Counted from the stretch's first letter, positions 1 through 5,156 are shown. The stretch: DNA of 5,156 nucleotides from Acidobacteriota bacterium (GCA_003223775.1 QHWK01000771.1:1-5156); one strand, 5' to 3'. Program-made: numbers and translations. The notes: generated by a model from the sequence alone, not told the origin.

Positions 1-180
1 AACCAGGCGATCACCAACCGCACCGGCCATCCCGTGGTGAGCGTCCCGAACGGCTTTTCACGCGGGTCGCCGACGGCGCTGCATCTCACCGGCAAGTTGT
101 TCGGCGAGGCGGAGATTCTGCTGCTCGCGCACGCGTTCCAGGCGAAGACGGATTTCCATCTGCGGCATCCGCGGCTGTAA
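1..180 (+). CDS. Amidase-signature family enzyme, C-terminal end (partial)
   Basis: The frame is open from the first base and ends at TAA 178-180, giving the last 59 residues of a protein that begins left of the window. The tail reads ITNRTGHPVVSVPNGF, then a LTGKLFGEAEILLLAHAFQ block, and ends FHLRHPRL. This is the typical C-terminus of amidase-signature hydrolases (the GatA/fatty-amide-hydrolase fold): a conserved 'GxPxxxVPxGF' turn, a strand with 'xxGkxfgEaxLLxxAxAfq', and a 'T.FHxxRP' end. Members hydrolyse amide bonds using a Ser-cisSer-Lys triad, but that triad lies upstream and cannot be inspected. The substrate cannot be told from this tail; it could be a stand-alone amidase rather than the GatA subunit of the tRNA amidotransferase. 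No gene overlaps it, and it is separated from the next gene by 115 bases, so it is probably a separate transcription unit. Confidence 0.85.
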   Translation, partial: NQAITNRTGHPVVSVPNGFSRGSPTALHLTGKLFGEAEILLLAHAFQAKTDFHLRHPRL

Positions 181-200
181 CAATCTCCGGTAGCGCAGGC

Positions 201-222
201 CTGCCGGCGGCCGCCGGGGCAG
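201..222 (+). terminator. GC-rich hairpin downstream of the amidase gene, possible terminator
   Basis: CTGCC (201-205) is complementary to GGCAG (218-222), and the interior 204-217 is a perfect 14-base palindrome (CCGGCGGCCGCCGG). It starts 21 bases after the amidase stop codon, which is where a terminator would sit. No T-run follows (the next bases are CCCTTATG), so it is not a classical intrinsic terminator. It may only slow RNA polymerase or protect the 3' end, or it may be a chance palindrome in GC-rich DNA. Confidence 0.3.
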
Positions 223-266
223 CCCTTATGTAAACGCGCGAACGAACGCGTCCAGCGATGCTCCGG

Positions 267-274
267 TATATGAT
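267..274 (+). promoter_or_regulatory. Weak -10-like element upstream of the envelope operon
   Basis: TATATGAT contains TATGAT (269-274), a 5 of 6 match to the sigma-70 -10 consensus and the only AT-rich patch just before the start codon at 296. No recognisable -35 hexamer lies 16-18 bases upstream, where the sequence is AACGCG-like. It is suggested mainly by position, since the gap 181-295 must hold the promoter if the operon starts here. Confidence 0.2.
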
Positions 275-295
275 GGACGCTCACGGCCGCAGGTC

Positions 296-1351
296 ATGTC
301 CATTCGCCGCCCGCTGCTCACGATAGCGCTGTCGTTGTCGGCGTGCGCGGCCACCGTCGCCGCCGACGACTTCGTCCTCGGCCGCTTCGCCGAGTACCTC
401 GAGGCGCTTCGCACGCAGGCCGGGATTCCGGGGATGGCGGCGGCGATCGTCGGGCCGGTCGCGGTGAACTGGGAAGCGGCGTTCGGCCTGCAGGACGTCG
501 AACGCAACGTCGCGACGCGGCTCGACACGCCCTTCCAGCTCGATGCCACAACGCAGACCTTCGTCGGGTCGCTGGCCATCCGGTGCGCGGAGGACGGGTG
601 GCTGTCGCTCGACGACACCGTCGGCAAGTTCTATCCGTCGAGCCCTGATGCGGGCGCGACGATCCGGCAGCTGTTGACGCACACGAGCGCGGGCGCGAGC
701 GGCCTCACCTTCGCGTATCGTCCCGAGCGTATGGCGCCGGTCGCCGCGGCGATCGCCGGCTGCACCGATTCGACGTTCCGATGGGGCACGGCGAATCTGC
801 TCGAGAAGGCGGGGATGTTCGATTCGGTTCCGGGCGCCGATGTCGCGCAGCTGACGGCGCCGGCCGAACGCTTCACCGCGACGGAGCTGCAGCGCTACGG
901 CGACGTGCTGCGCCGGCTGGCTACGCCTTACACCGTCGACACGCGCGGCCGCACTCCGTCATCCTACGTCGCGACCACCTTGACGCCCGCGTCGGGACTG
1001 ATCGCGACCGTCCGCGACCTCGAGCAATTCGATCTGGGACTGAAGAAGGGCTTCATCGTGCGGCCCGACGGGCTGGCGCTCGAGTGGACGCCGCCGACCG
1101 ATGCGAACGGCCGCGCGCTGCCGCACGCGTACGGCTGGTTCGTGCAGCAGTACAACAACGAAAAGATCGTCTGGCAGTTCGGCGTCAGCGACAACGCGTC
1201 GTCGTCGATGATCCTGATCCTGCCGCGGCGCGGGCTGACGCTGATTCTGCTCGCCAACAGCCAGGGGCTCGCGCGGCCGTTCGCGCTGTCGGCGGGCGAC
1301 GTCACCGTCTCGCCGTTCGCGCGGCTGTTCCTCTCCATCTTCGCGCGATGA
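296..1351 (+). CDS. Beta-lactamase/serine-hydrolase-fold exported protein, catalytic motifs degenerate
   Basis: The 351-residue protein begins with a basic, hydrophobic export signal. L14-S-A-C17 fits a lipobox, and cleavage near A22 by signal peptidase I is the alternative. The body follows the class C beta-lactamase-related (S12) plan: LxDVExN-like region 65-71, 'SLDDTVGKFYPSS' 104-116, 'IRQLLTHTSAG' 123-133, 'GMFDSVPG' 173-180, 'ASGLIATVRDLEQFD' 232-246, 'AYGWFVQQYN' 278-287 and 'LTLILLANSQG' 314-324. The catalytic signatures are altered. SxxK reads A84-T-T-Q87, YxN reads Y141-R-P143, and the late HxG-type motif reads Q294-F-G296. Without the nucleophile Ser and general-base Lys, hydrolysis by the usual mechanism is not expected, so a binding or scaffold role in the envelope is more likely. 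The ATG at 296 is the only one giving the signal peptide; no good Shine-Dalgarno precedes it. Its stop overlaps the next start as ATGA. Confidence 0.85.
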   Translation: MSIRRPLLTIALSLSACAATVAADDFVLGRFAEYLEALRTQAGIPGMAAAIVGPVAVNWEAAFGLQDVERNVATRLDTPFQLDATTQTFVGSLAIRCAEDGWLSLDDTVGKFYPSSPDAGATIRQLLTHTSAGASGLTFAYRPERMAPVAAAIAGCTDSTFRWGTANLLEKAGMFDSVPGADVAQLTAPAERFTATELQRYGDVLRRLATPYTVDTRGRTPSSYVATTLTPASGLIATVRDLEQFDLGLKKGFIVRPDGLALEWTPPTDANGRALPHAYGWFVQQYNNEKIVWQFGVSDNASSSMILILPRRGLTLILLANSQGLARPFALSAGDVTVSPFARLFLSIFAR

Positions 1352-1950
1352 GCATCCACCCCGCCGCGACGTGTACGGTTGTGCTGGCGGGCATTCTGCT
1401 TGCATCCGCGCGCACGTTCGCGGAGGATCGCCAGATTCGACCGTTTGTCGGCGCGACGTTCGCCGGCGCGACCACGTTCGTGGACCCGGAGCTCGTCGCG
1501 GGCGACGCGCACCTGACGTTCGGCGCGAGCGCGGCGTTCCTCGGCGAAGTGCTGGGGGTGGAGATCGACGTCGCCGACGCACCCGGCTTCTTCGAGGGCG
1601 ACAAGCATCTGGTGGTGCTGAGCCGCGTGACGACGATCAGCGGCAACGTGATCGTCGCGGCGCCGCACCATCGCACGGAGTACTCGCTGCGGCCTTACGT
1701 TGTAGGAGGCTTCGGGCTGATGCGCGTCCGGACGACGACGTCGTTCGACGTGTTCGACGTCGCGCGGACCATCCCGGCGTTCGACGTCGGCGGCGGCGCG
1801 CTCGGGTTCCTGACCAACCGCGTCGGCGTCAGCTGGGAGCTCCGGCGCTTTCAGAGCGTAGGCAGCAACACGGCCGCTGCCGGGCTGTCGTTCGGCGAGG
1901 AGCATCTGTCGTTCTGGCGCGCCACCATGGCCGTTGTGCTTCGATACTGA
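1348..1950 (+). CDS. Outer-membrane beta-barrel-like exported protein
   Basis: The 200-residue protein has a signal peptide (hydrophobic stretch 10-21, likely cleavage after T23-F-A25). The mature part alternates hydrophobic and polar residues in glycine-rich strands: RPFVGATFAGATTF 31-44, HLTFGASAAFLG 55-66, GVEIDVADAPGFF 70-82, SLRPYVVGGFGLMRV 113-127, FDVGGGALGFLTNRVGVSWELRRF 145-168 in two strands, and a last strand ending VVLRY with a C-terminal aromatic residue. This is the pattern of small 8-strand outer-membrane barrel domains (OmpA/OMP_b-brl type), although the match is to the pattern and not to a named family. The start at 1348 overlaps the stop of the preceding gene by four bases, indicating translational coupling. 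The same frame is open further upstream, but those residues lie inside the serine-hydrolase gene and lack a signal peptide. The precise function, whether pore, adhesin or structural, is unknown. Confidence 0.8.
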   Translation: MSIHPAATCTVVLAGILLASARTFAEDRQIRPFVGATFAGATTFVDPELVAGDAHLTFGASAAFLGEVLGVEIDVADAPGFFEGDKHLVVLSRVTTISGNVIVAAPHHRTEYSLRPYVVGGFGLMRVRTTTSFDVFDVARTIPAFDVGGGALGFLTNRVGVSWELRRFQSVGSNTAAAGLSFGEEHLSFWRATMAVVLRY

Positions 1951-1952
1951 CT

Positions 1953-3005
1953 ATGCGCATCGCACTGCGAGTCTGCTCCGTCTGGCTGCTCGTCCTCGCC
2001 GCCGCGTCGTCGGCGCGGGCCGAGGAGTCGCTGCAGATCGTCCCGCTCATCCACGCCAACCGCGTCGTCGTGTCCTTCGAGCTGAAGGACGCCTACAACG
2101 ACGCCGTTCGCGAGGCGATCGCGAGCGGCCTGCGGACGACGTTCACCTACGAGCTCGAGCTGCGCGTGCGCGGGTGGGTCGATCGCACGATCGGGACGAC
2201 GATCGTCGCGACGACCGATCGATACGAGAACCTCACGCGGCGCCACACGCTGACGCGCACCGTCGACGGCCGCGTCGAAGAGGTGCTCGTCACCGAAGAC
2301 GACGGCGTCGTGCAGGCCTGGCTCACGAAATGGACCCGCGTGCCGCTGGCCGACATCGCAAAGCTCGACGCGTCGCGCGACTACTACGTGCGCGTGACGA
2401 CGCACGCGCATCCGGTGGGAGGATCGCTGCTCGGGACGACCAAGGTACGCGAACAGCACTTCGCCGATCGACCGGCCGGTCTCGTAGACCATGCCTTCGC
2501 GATAGTCGCTGACATCGAAGCCCTCGAGGCGGGGAGTCGGAATCGCCTTGATGATGCGCACGCGCATGACGGCGTAAGTCTTCGCGCTCTACGCAACCTT
2601 TCCAGGCTGGCCGCCGGCGGGAATCACATGACTGTGCTGCCGGCAGATCTCGTCGAGGTGGATGTCCTTGTAGAAGTGGCCCATCGCGTACCCGCACAAG
2701 AGCGAGAAGGCTTCGGACGCCGCCAGCAGGTTCCACAGCATCTCGAGACGAATCGCCGCATCCTGCTTTCCCTCTTTCCAGAGCACGTCGACCATCTGGC
2801 CGTAGATTCGCAGCGTGCAATTCGTGCGTCCGCGGCACGCCTTGTCCAGGACCTCGCACATCGCCGCCTTGAATCGCGCCGGGTCTGGCGTTCCGTCGGT
2901 CATGAACGTCGCCAGCATATCGTGCGCGTCGAGCAGCAAGAGATGGCCCGAAGCCTGCAGCTTCACGATGTCCAGTTCCTTGGCGATCAGCTCCCGCAGG
3001 ATTGA
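1953..3005 (+). CDS. DUF4390 domain protein with aberrant C-terminal read-through extension
   Basis: The ATG lies 2 bases after the preceding stop. The product opens with a signal peptide (VCSVWLLVLAAASSARA, cleavage after A23), followed by a DUF4390 domain at about 28-160: 'VVVSFELKDAY' 38-48, 'AIASGLRTTFTYELEL' 55-70, 'WVDRTI' 75-80, 'YENLTRRHTLTRTVDGRVEE' 91-110, 'VTEDDGVVQAWL' 113-124 and 'YYVRVTTHAHPVGGSLL' 144-160. DUF4390 proteins are exported proteins of roughly 180-200 residues with no known activity. From memory, homologues continue after the GSLL region with a tryptophan-rich turn and a final strand ending like 'AKFTFIP'. Here the sequence instead reads GTTKVREQHF and stays open to TGA 3003-3005, giving 350 residues. 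The last 190 residues or so are antisense to the minus-strand small and MEDS genes and resemble no protein. Only about 1953-2432 is credible DUF4390 coding sequence, so the gene is probably 3'-truncated and its product may be unstable or inactive. Confidence 0.72.
   Translation: MRIALRVCSVWLLVLAAASSARAEESLQIVPLIHANRVVVSFELKDAYNDAVREAIASGLRTTFTYELELRVRGWVDRTIGTTIVATTDRYENLTRRHTLTRTVDGRVEEVLVTEDDGVVQAWLTKWTRVPLADIAKLDASRDYYVRVTTHAHPVGGSLLGTTKVREQHFADRPAGLVDHAFAIVADIEALEAGSRNRLDDAHAHDGVSLRALRNLSRLAAGGNHMTVLPADLVEVDVLVEVAHRVPAQEREGFGRRQQVPQHLETNRRILLSLFPEHVDHLAVDSQRAIRASAARLVQDLAHRRLESRRVWRSVGHERRQHIVRVEQQEMARSLQLHDVQFLGDQLPQD
2433..2453. other. Tail-to-tail gene junction (rearrangement breakpoint or assembly join)
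   Basis: The last DUF4390-like residues on the plus strand (GSLL) end at 2432. The last family-like residues of the small minus-strand gene (IGEVLF) end at about 2451. Both proteins lose family resemblance within these roughly 20 bases, and neither has a stop codon nearby: plus stays open to 3005 and minus stays open to 1851. Two independent convergent genes would each need a stop here, so a deletion or join is inferred. Confidence 0.55.
2436..2567 (-). pseudogene. Small MRVRIIK-type hypothetical protein gene, 3'-truncated
   Basis: An ATG at 2565-2567 opens a frame starting MRVRIIKAIPTPRLEGFDVS, followed by DYREGMVYETGRSIGEVLF to residue 39. This resembles a family of short (about 50-70 residue) acidobacterial and proteobacterial proteins of unknown function with the form 'MRVRIIKxPxxxxxDGfDlxxfrxGxvYdvxxxlaxyLi'. 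I recall the pattern but no established function. The gene lies 21 bases after the stop of the MEDS gene on the same strand, so the two look co-transcribed. After about residue 40 the resemblance ends and the frame continues without a stop to 1851 as antisense of the DUF4390 and barrel genes. The 3' limit given here is approximate. The native tail and stop seem to be missing, so I call it a broken gene; a stable read-through protein of 238 residues is possible but unlikely. Confidence 0.5.
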
Positions 3006-3110
3006 CGCGCGCTGCGCGGCCGCCGCGACGACAATCGCGCATGCAGCGTAGCGACTCCCGCACGCGAGCCGCAATTGGGAGAAACTATGCGTACGCCTGC
3101 GCGCCCGCAT
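2589..3110 (-). CDS. MEDS (DcmR-type sensory) domain protein, 5'-truncated
   Basis: The 173-residue frame ends at TAG 2589-2591. From about residue 23 it matches the MEDS sensory domain (named for methanogen/methylotroph DcmR): 'IVVAAAAQRASILREL' 26-41, 'LLLLDAHDMLATFMTDG' 57-73, 'PDPARF' 75-80, 'RIYGQMVDVLWKEG' 101-114, 'AAIRLEMLWNLLA' 118-130, 'FSLLCGYAMGHF' 135-146 and 'ICRQHSHVIP' 155-164. MEDS domains are RecA-like-fold sensors, found alone, as regulators, or in front of histidine kinases; this copy has no kinase, since the protein stops after the domain. The usual N-terminal 'HxxQFY.dd.fL.d.v..Fi..gl..Gda' section is absent. Residues 1-22 (MRARRRTHSF...) look like non-coding sequence read in frame, and I find no QFY-like motif upstream in any minus frame. 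The true start is therefore probably lost, with the break near 3044, and the ATG at 3110 is only the nearest available start. Function is likely impaired. Confidence 0.65.
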   Translation of the reverse strand: MRARRRTHSFSQLRLACGSRYAACAIVVAAAAQRASILRELIAKELDIVKLQASGHLLLLDAHDMLATFMTDGTPDPARFKAAMCEVLDKACRGRTNCTLRIYGQMVDVLWKEGKQDAAIRLEMLWNLLAASEAFSLLCGYAMGHFYKDIHLDEICRQHSHVIPAGGQPGKVA

Positions 3111-3121
3111 GCGCGCGGGCG
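3102..3121. repeat. Short GC-rich inverted repeat
   Basis: CGCCCGC (3102-3108) and GCGGGCG (3115-3121) form a perfect 7-base stem around the loop ATGCGC. It lies between the truncated MEDS gene and the YjbR gene and has no adjacent T-run. It could be an operator-like or structural element, or chance in GC-rich sequence. Confidence 0.3.
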
Positions 3122-3137
3122 ACAGGCGAGCGATGGG

Positions 3138-3167
3138 TTGAACGGGCAGCGCGAGTCAGTGAATACT
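3138..3167 (+). promoter_or_regulatory. Weak sigma-70-like promoter just before the YjbR gene
   Basis: TTGAAC (3138-3143) and AATACT (3162-3167) are each 4 of 6 matches to the -35 and -10 consensus, with an 18-base spacer. Transcription would start only a few bases before, or at, the ATG at 3176. That would make the message nearly leaderless, consistent with the lack of a Shine-Dalgarno sequence there. The call rests on weak matches. Confidence 0.2.
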
Positions 3168-3175
3168 GTCGGCCG

Positions 3176-3562
3176 ATGCCGCGCCGATCGACGCCCCGCG
3201 TCCCGGCCGATCCCTTCGACATCGTACGATCCGTCGGCCTCGCGCTGCCCGACGTCGAAGCGGCGACGAGGTACGACGGCTCGCCCGTGCTGAAGCTTCG
3301 CGGCGTGTTCCTCGCCGGCCTCGCGTCCGACCGATCGGCCGAGCCGCACACGCTCGTGGTCAGAGTCGATTTCGACGAGCGGGAGCGGCTGCTCGAGGAC
3401 GCGCCCGACACGTATTACGTGACCGATTTCTACCGCAGCTATCCGCTCGTCCTCGTGCGCCTCTCGCACGTCGATCGCGACGCGCTGCACGATCTGCTGT
3501 CGGTCTCGTGGCGCTTGTCGATCGCGAAGACGCGCCGCGGTGCTCGGCGCGCTCTGCGTTGA
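3176..3562 (+). CDS. MmcQ/YjbR family protein
   Basis: The 128-residue product matches the MmcQ/YjbR family across its length, which is usual for the family (about 110-130): 'DPFDIVRSVGLALPDVEAATRYDG' 12-35 with the typical 'LPdvee.t.yG' turn, 'PVLKLRGVFLAGL' 37-49, 'LVVRVDFDERERLLEDAPDTYY' 60-81, 'DFYRSYPLVLVRLSHVD' 84-100 and 'ALHDLLSVSWRLSIAKTRR' 103-121. These small proteins adopt a double-wing fold similar to DNA-binding proteins; the molecular role is not established. The frame is open upstream to 3002, but the ATG at 3176 gives the family-length N-terminus, and the upstream residues are arginine- and alanine-rich with no resemblance to the family. No Shine-Dalgarno is visible before either start. 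It stands alone on this strand and converges on the ion-channel gene, leaving 19 bases in which no terminator hairpin is evident. Confidence 0.88.
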   Translation: MPRRSTPRVPADPFDIVRSVGLALPDVEAATRYDGSPVLKLRGVFLAGLASDRSAEPHTLVVRVDFDERERLLEDAPDTYYVTDFYRSYPLVLVRLSHVDRDALHDLLSVSWRLSIAKTRRGARRALR

Positions 3563-3581
3563 TCGTCGTCACTCCCTTCAA

Positions 3582-4679
3582 TCAGAGATGCGTCGGCTCG
3601 CGCCGCGGGCTCGACTGCCAGTTGTCGCGCATCGGCTGCGCGCGCAGCCACGGCGCGGCGGGCATCAGCAGCGAACCGGCGAGGCCCGCGATGTACGGCT
3701 CGTACAGCCGGCGCAGCTCGTCCAGCTTCGCATCGGCCTCCGGCGAGCGCGCGGGCCGGAGGCCCACGCCTTCGAGCTGCGCGCGCAGCGATTCCAGCTC
3801 GCGGCGCGCGAGGCGGTCGGCGGCATCGTCGGGGCGGATGCGGAAGGTCTGCGTCAGATCCACCGCCGCGTGCCGCGCGATCGCGAACGTCGCGTGCGCC
3901 TGCCACGTCGGCATGCCGTCGATGCCGACGATGACGAGCGCCGACAGATCCAGCATCGCCGAGAGCGCCGACACCCACGACTGCCGCTGGTGCTGCGATC
4001 GGAAATACGCGACGACCGGATACGAGATGTGGCTCTCGAGCAGCTCCGAGCACCAGTACTCCCAGTCGCGCAGGAACTGATCGAGCAGCCGCAGCTCGCC
4101 GGCCGCGCCCAGCCGGCGCAGCACTTCCGCGCCGCTCGGCGGCGAGCCCGCCCACGCATCGAGCAGCGTCAGCCGCACCTCGCGCCGCGAGAACGATTGG
4201 TAGACGACCGGAAAGTAGGAGATGACGACCGCGAGCAATCCGAATCCGGTGCCGCCTTCGGCGACGGTGAGAAGCCTCGCGGCGGCGGAGATCGGATGCA
4301 CGTCGCCGAGGCCGATGGTGAAGAACGTCGTGCCGCTCATGTAGAGATCGTCGGCGAAGGTCGCCGCACCCGTGGGCGTCTCGAGCCGCGATCCCGCCGA
4401 CCACTGGAGCAGCGCGTAGCCGAAGATCAGGCCGGCCGCCCACACGGCGAGCAGACCGAAGAGCGACAGCGGACCGTAAATCGCGAGGAAGCGCTCGCGC
4501 CGGCCCTCCGCCGCAACGCGCTCGGCGGCGCGGCTCCACGGCCGCCAGGTGTTGCGGAAGTAGAAGCGCGCGAGACGGAATCCTCGCGTGACCGTCCGCG
4601 GCAGGACCATCGTCTCGAACGCGTCCCAGAGAACGATCGCGATGATGGCGAGGCCGATCAGAACCGAAATCGCGCGCAC
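3582..4679 (-). CDS. Potassium-channel-family (Ion_trans_2-type) membrane protein
   Basis: The 365-residue protein has a first hydrophobic helix at 3-19, a basic cytoplasmic linker (about 25-68), a second helix at 70-92, a pore helix with selectivity filter T121-I-G-L-G-D126 inside 'SGTTFFTIGLGDVHP', and a final helix at about 136-160. The helix-pore-helix unit is the two-TM channel module (Ion_trans_2). The filter has Leu where classic K+ channels have Tyr or Phe (GYGD/GFGD), so K+ selectivity is likely but not assured. The 200-residue C-terminal part (about 165-365) has mixed helical character, including a hydrophobic patch at 238-255, and I do not recognise it as an RCK/TrkA domain. The start is GTG at 4677-4679, one base after the TAG of the upstream amidohydrolase gene, which indicates translational coupling. 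The inner membrane is the expected location. The ligand or gating signal is unknown. Confidence 0.85.
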   Translation of the reverse strand: MRAISVLIGLAIIAIVLWDAFETMVLPRTVTRGFRLARFYFRNTWRPWSRAAERVAAEGRRERFLAIYGPLSLFGLLAVWAAGLIFGYALLQWSAGSRLETPTGAATFADDLYMSGTTFFTIGLGDVHPISAAARLLTVAEGGTGFGLLAVVISYFPVVYQSFSRREVRLTLLDAWAGSPPSGAEVLRRLGAAGELRLLDQFLRDWEYWCSELLESHISYPVVAYFRSQHQRQSWVSALSAMLDLSALVIVGIDGMPTWQAHATFAIARHAAVDLTQTFRIRPDDAADRLARRELESLRAQLEGVGLRPARSPEADAKLDELRRLYEPYIAGLAGSLLMPAAPWLRAQPMRDNWQSSPRREPTHL

Positions 4680-4680
4680 G

Positions 4681-5156
4681 CTACGGAATCCACCGCCCCG
4701 CGCGCATCACGCGGCCGATCTTGATCGTGACGGCGATGTCCGCGGTCGGATCGGCGTCGAGCAGCAGCAGATCGGCGGCCTTCCCGGCGCGAACGGATCC
4801 GTAGTCGGGATCCTCGACGCGGGTGAGCACGCGCGCGGCGTCGAGCGTCGCCGCGCGCAGCGCCGCCAGCGGCGTCAGCCCCGCCTCGACGAACATCTGG
4901 ATCTCCCGGTGCGTGGCGTGGCCGAACGGCGTCACCTGCGACGCTTCCGCGCCGCAGTCGGTTCCGGTGACGACGCGCACGCCGGCGTCGAACATCGCCT
5001 TGATGAACGGATACATGTCCTCGCGGATGCGCGCCTTGCGCTGCGCGAGATCCGGCGCGCCGAGCGTCTGCGCCTTGCGGCTGGCCTCGGCGAGCATCTC
5101 GCGTCCGCGCGGGTAGAGCGCCGCCTGCAGCATCGGCAGCTGCAGAATCGCCGGGT
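4681..5156 (-). CDS. Amidohydrolase (imidazolonepropionase-like), C-terminal part (partial)
   Basis: This is the last 157 residues or so of a gene entering from the right edge; the frame is open through the final base (…PAILQLP before the internal Met at 5131-5133) and stops at TAG 4681-4683. It carries the end of the metal-dependent amidohydrolase TIM barrel: 'AMFDAGVRVVTGTDCG' with the Asp that normally acts as the last metal ligand/catalytic base (codon 4957-4959), 'THREIQMFVEAGLTPLAALRAAT', and the small closing beta-sandwich 'GSVRAGKAADLLLLDADPTADI...VMRAGRWI'. This tail is typical of exported or cytoplasmic imidazolonepropionase-like amidohydrolases acting on cyclic amides or dipeptides. 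The N-terminal HxH metal motif and any signal peptide lie outside the window, so substrate and location cannot be judged. It is the upstream member of a two-gene unit with the ion-channel gene. Confidence 0.88.
   Translation of the reverse strand, partial: PAILQLPMLQAALYPRGREMLAEASRKAQTLGAPDLAQRKARIREDMYPFIKAMFDAGVRVVTGTDCGAEASQVTPFGHATHREIQMFVEAGLTPLAALRAATLDAARVLTRVEDPDYGSVRAGKAADLLLLDADPTADIAVTIKIGRVMRAGRWIP

Noticed and set aside
781..1347. Long upstream extension of the beta-barrel gene frame into the serine-hydrolase gene
   Set aside because: The residues are arginine- and alanine-rich out-of-frame translation of a gene with clear homology, and the ATG at 1348 gives a proper signal peptide.
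959..1905. Long open frames on the minus strand opposite the first two operon genes
   Set aside because: The composition is Arg/Ala/Pro-rich with no motif, as expected for antisense frames in GC-rich coding DNA.
2448..3005. Plus-strand extension of DUF4390 as a genuine fusion domain
   Set aside because: It is exactly antisense to recognisable MEDS-domain coding sequence and has no domain-like pattern of its own.
2433..3060. Insertion sequence or transposon as the cause of the rearranged segment
   Set aside because: I saw no transposase, terminal inverted repeats or matching target-site duplications at the two edges.
3002..3175. Earlier start for the YjbR gene at 3002 or 3044
   Set aside because: The added residues have no family resemblance and overlap the minus-strand MEDS frame; the ATG at 3176 gives the usual length.
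3439..4724. Long frames on both strands overlapping the ion-channel gene
   Set aside because: They are shadows of the channel gene, which has a clear pore signature; the shadows are low-complexity arginine-rich translations.

Overview
The window is GC-rich (codon third positions almost always G or C) with tightly packed genes and no tRNA, rRNA, CRISPR array or recognisable insertion sequence. The protein families suggest a soil-type Acidobacteriota genome, perhaps Vicinamibacteria-like: a divergent S12 serine-hydrolase, a DUF4390 envelope protein, a MEDS sensory domain, an MmcQ/YjbR protein and an imidazolonepropionase-like amidohydrolase. This assignment is an inference from remembered family distribution; there is no phylogenetic marker here.

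Layout. 1-180 (+) is the end of an amidase-signature enzyme. A 115-base gap follows, holding a GC-rich hairpin and a weak -10-like element. 296 to about 2432 (+) is a compact three-gene unit: a beta-lactamase/serine-hydrolase-fold protein, an outer-membrane beta-barrel-like protein joined to it by a 4-base ATGA overlap, and a DUF4390 protein starting 2 bases later. All three have N-terminal export signals, so the unit looks like an envelope operon. From about 2436 to 3044 the coding signal switches to the minus strand: a MEDS sensory-domain gene missing its 5' part, followed by a small protein gene missing its 3' part. 3176-3562 (+) is a complete MmcQ/YjbR gene. It converges, with a 19-base gap, on a minus-strand pair: an amidohydrolase (running off the right edge) and a three-segment ion channel whose GTG start lies one base after the amidohydrolase stop.

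Two observations stand out. First, the serine-hydrolase-fold protein appears to have lost all three catalytic motifs (Ser to Ala, Lys to Gln, Asn to Pro, His to Gln) while keeping its scaffold and export signal, so it is a probable secreted pseudoenzyme. Second, at about 2433-2453 the DUF4390 gene and the small minus-strand gene run into each other tail to tail. Both lose their ends and natural stop codons, and each frame stays open far into the other's antisense. With the 5' truncation of the MEDS gene near 3044, this marks a roughly 600-base rearranged segment with two sharp edges, either a real genomic rearrangement or an assembly chimera. I see no convincing wholly new system.
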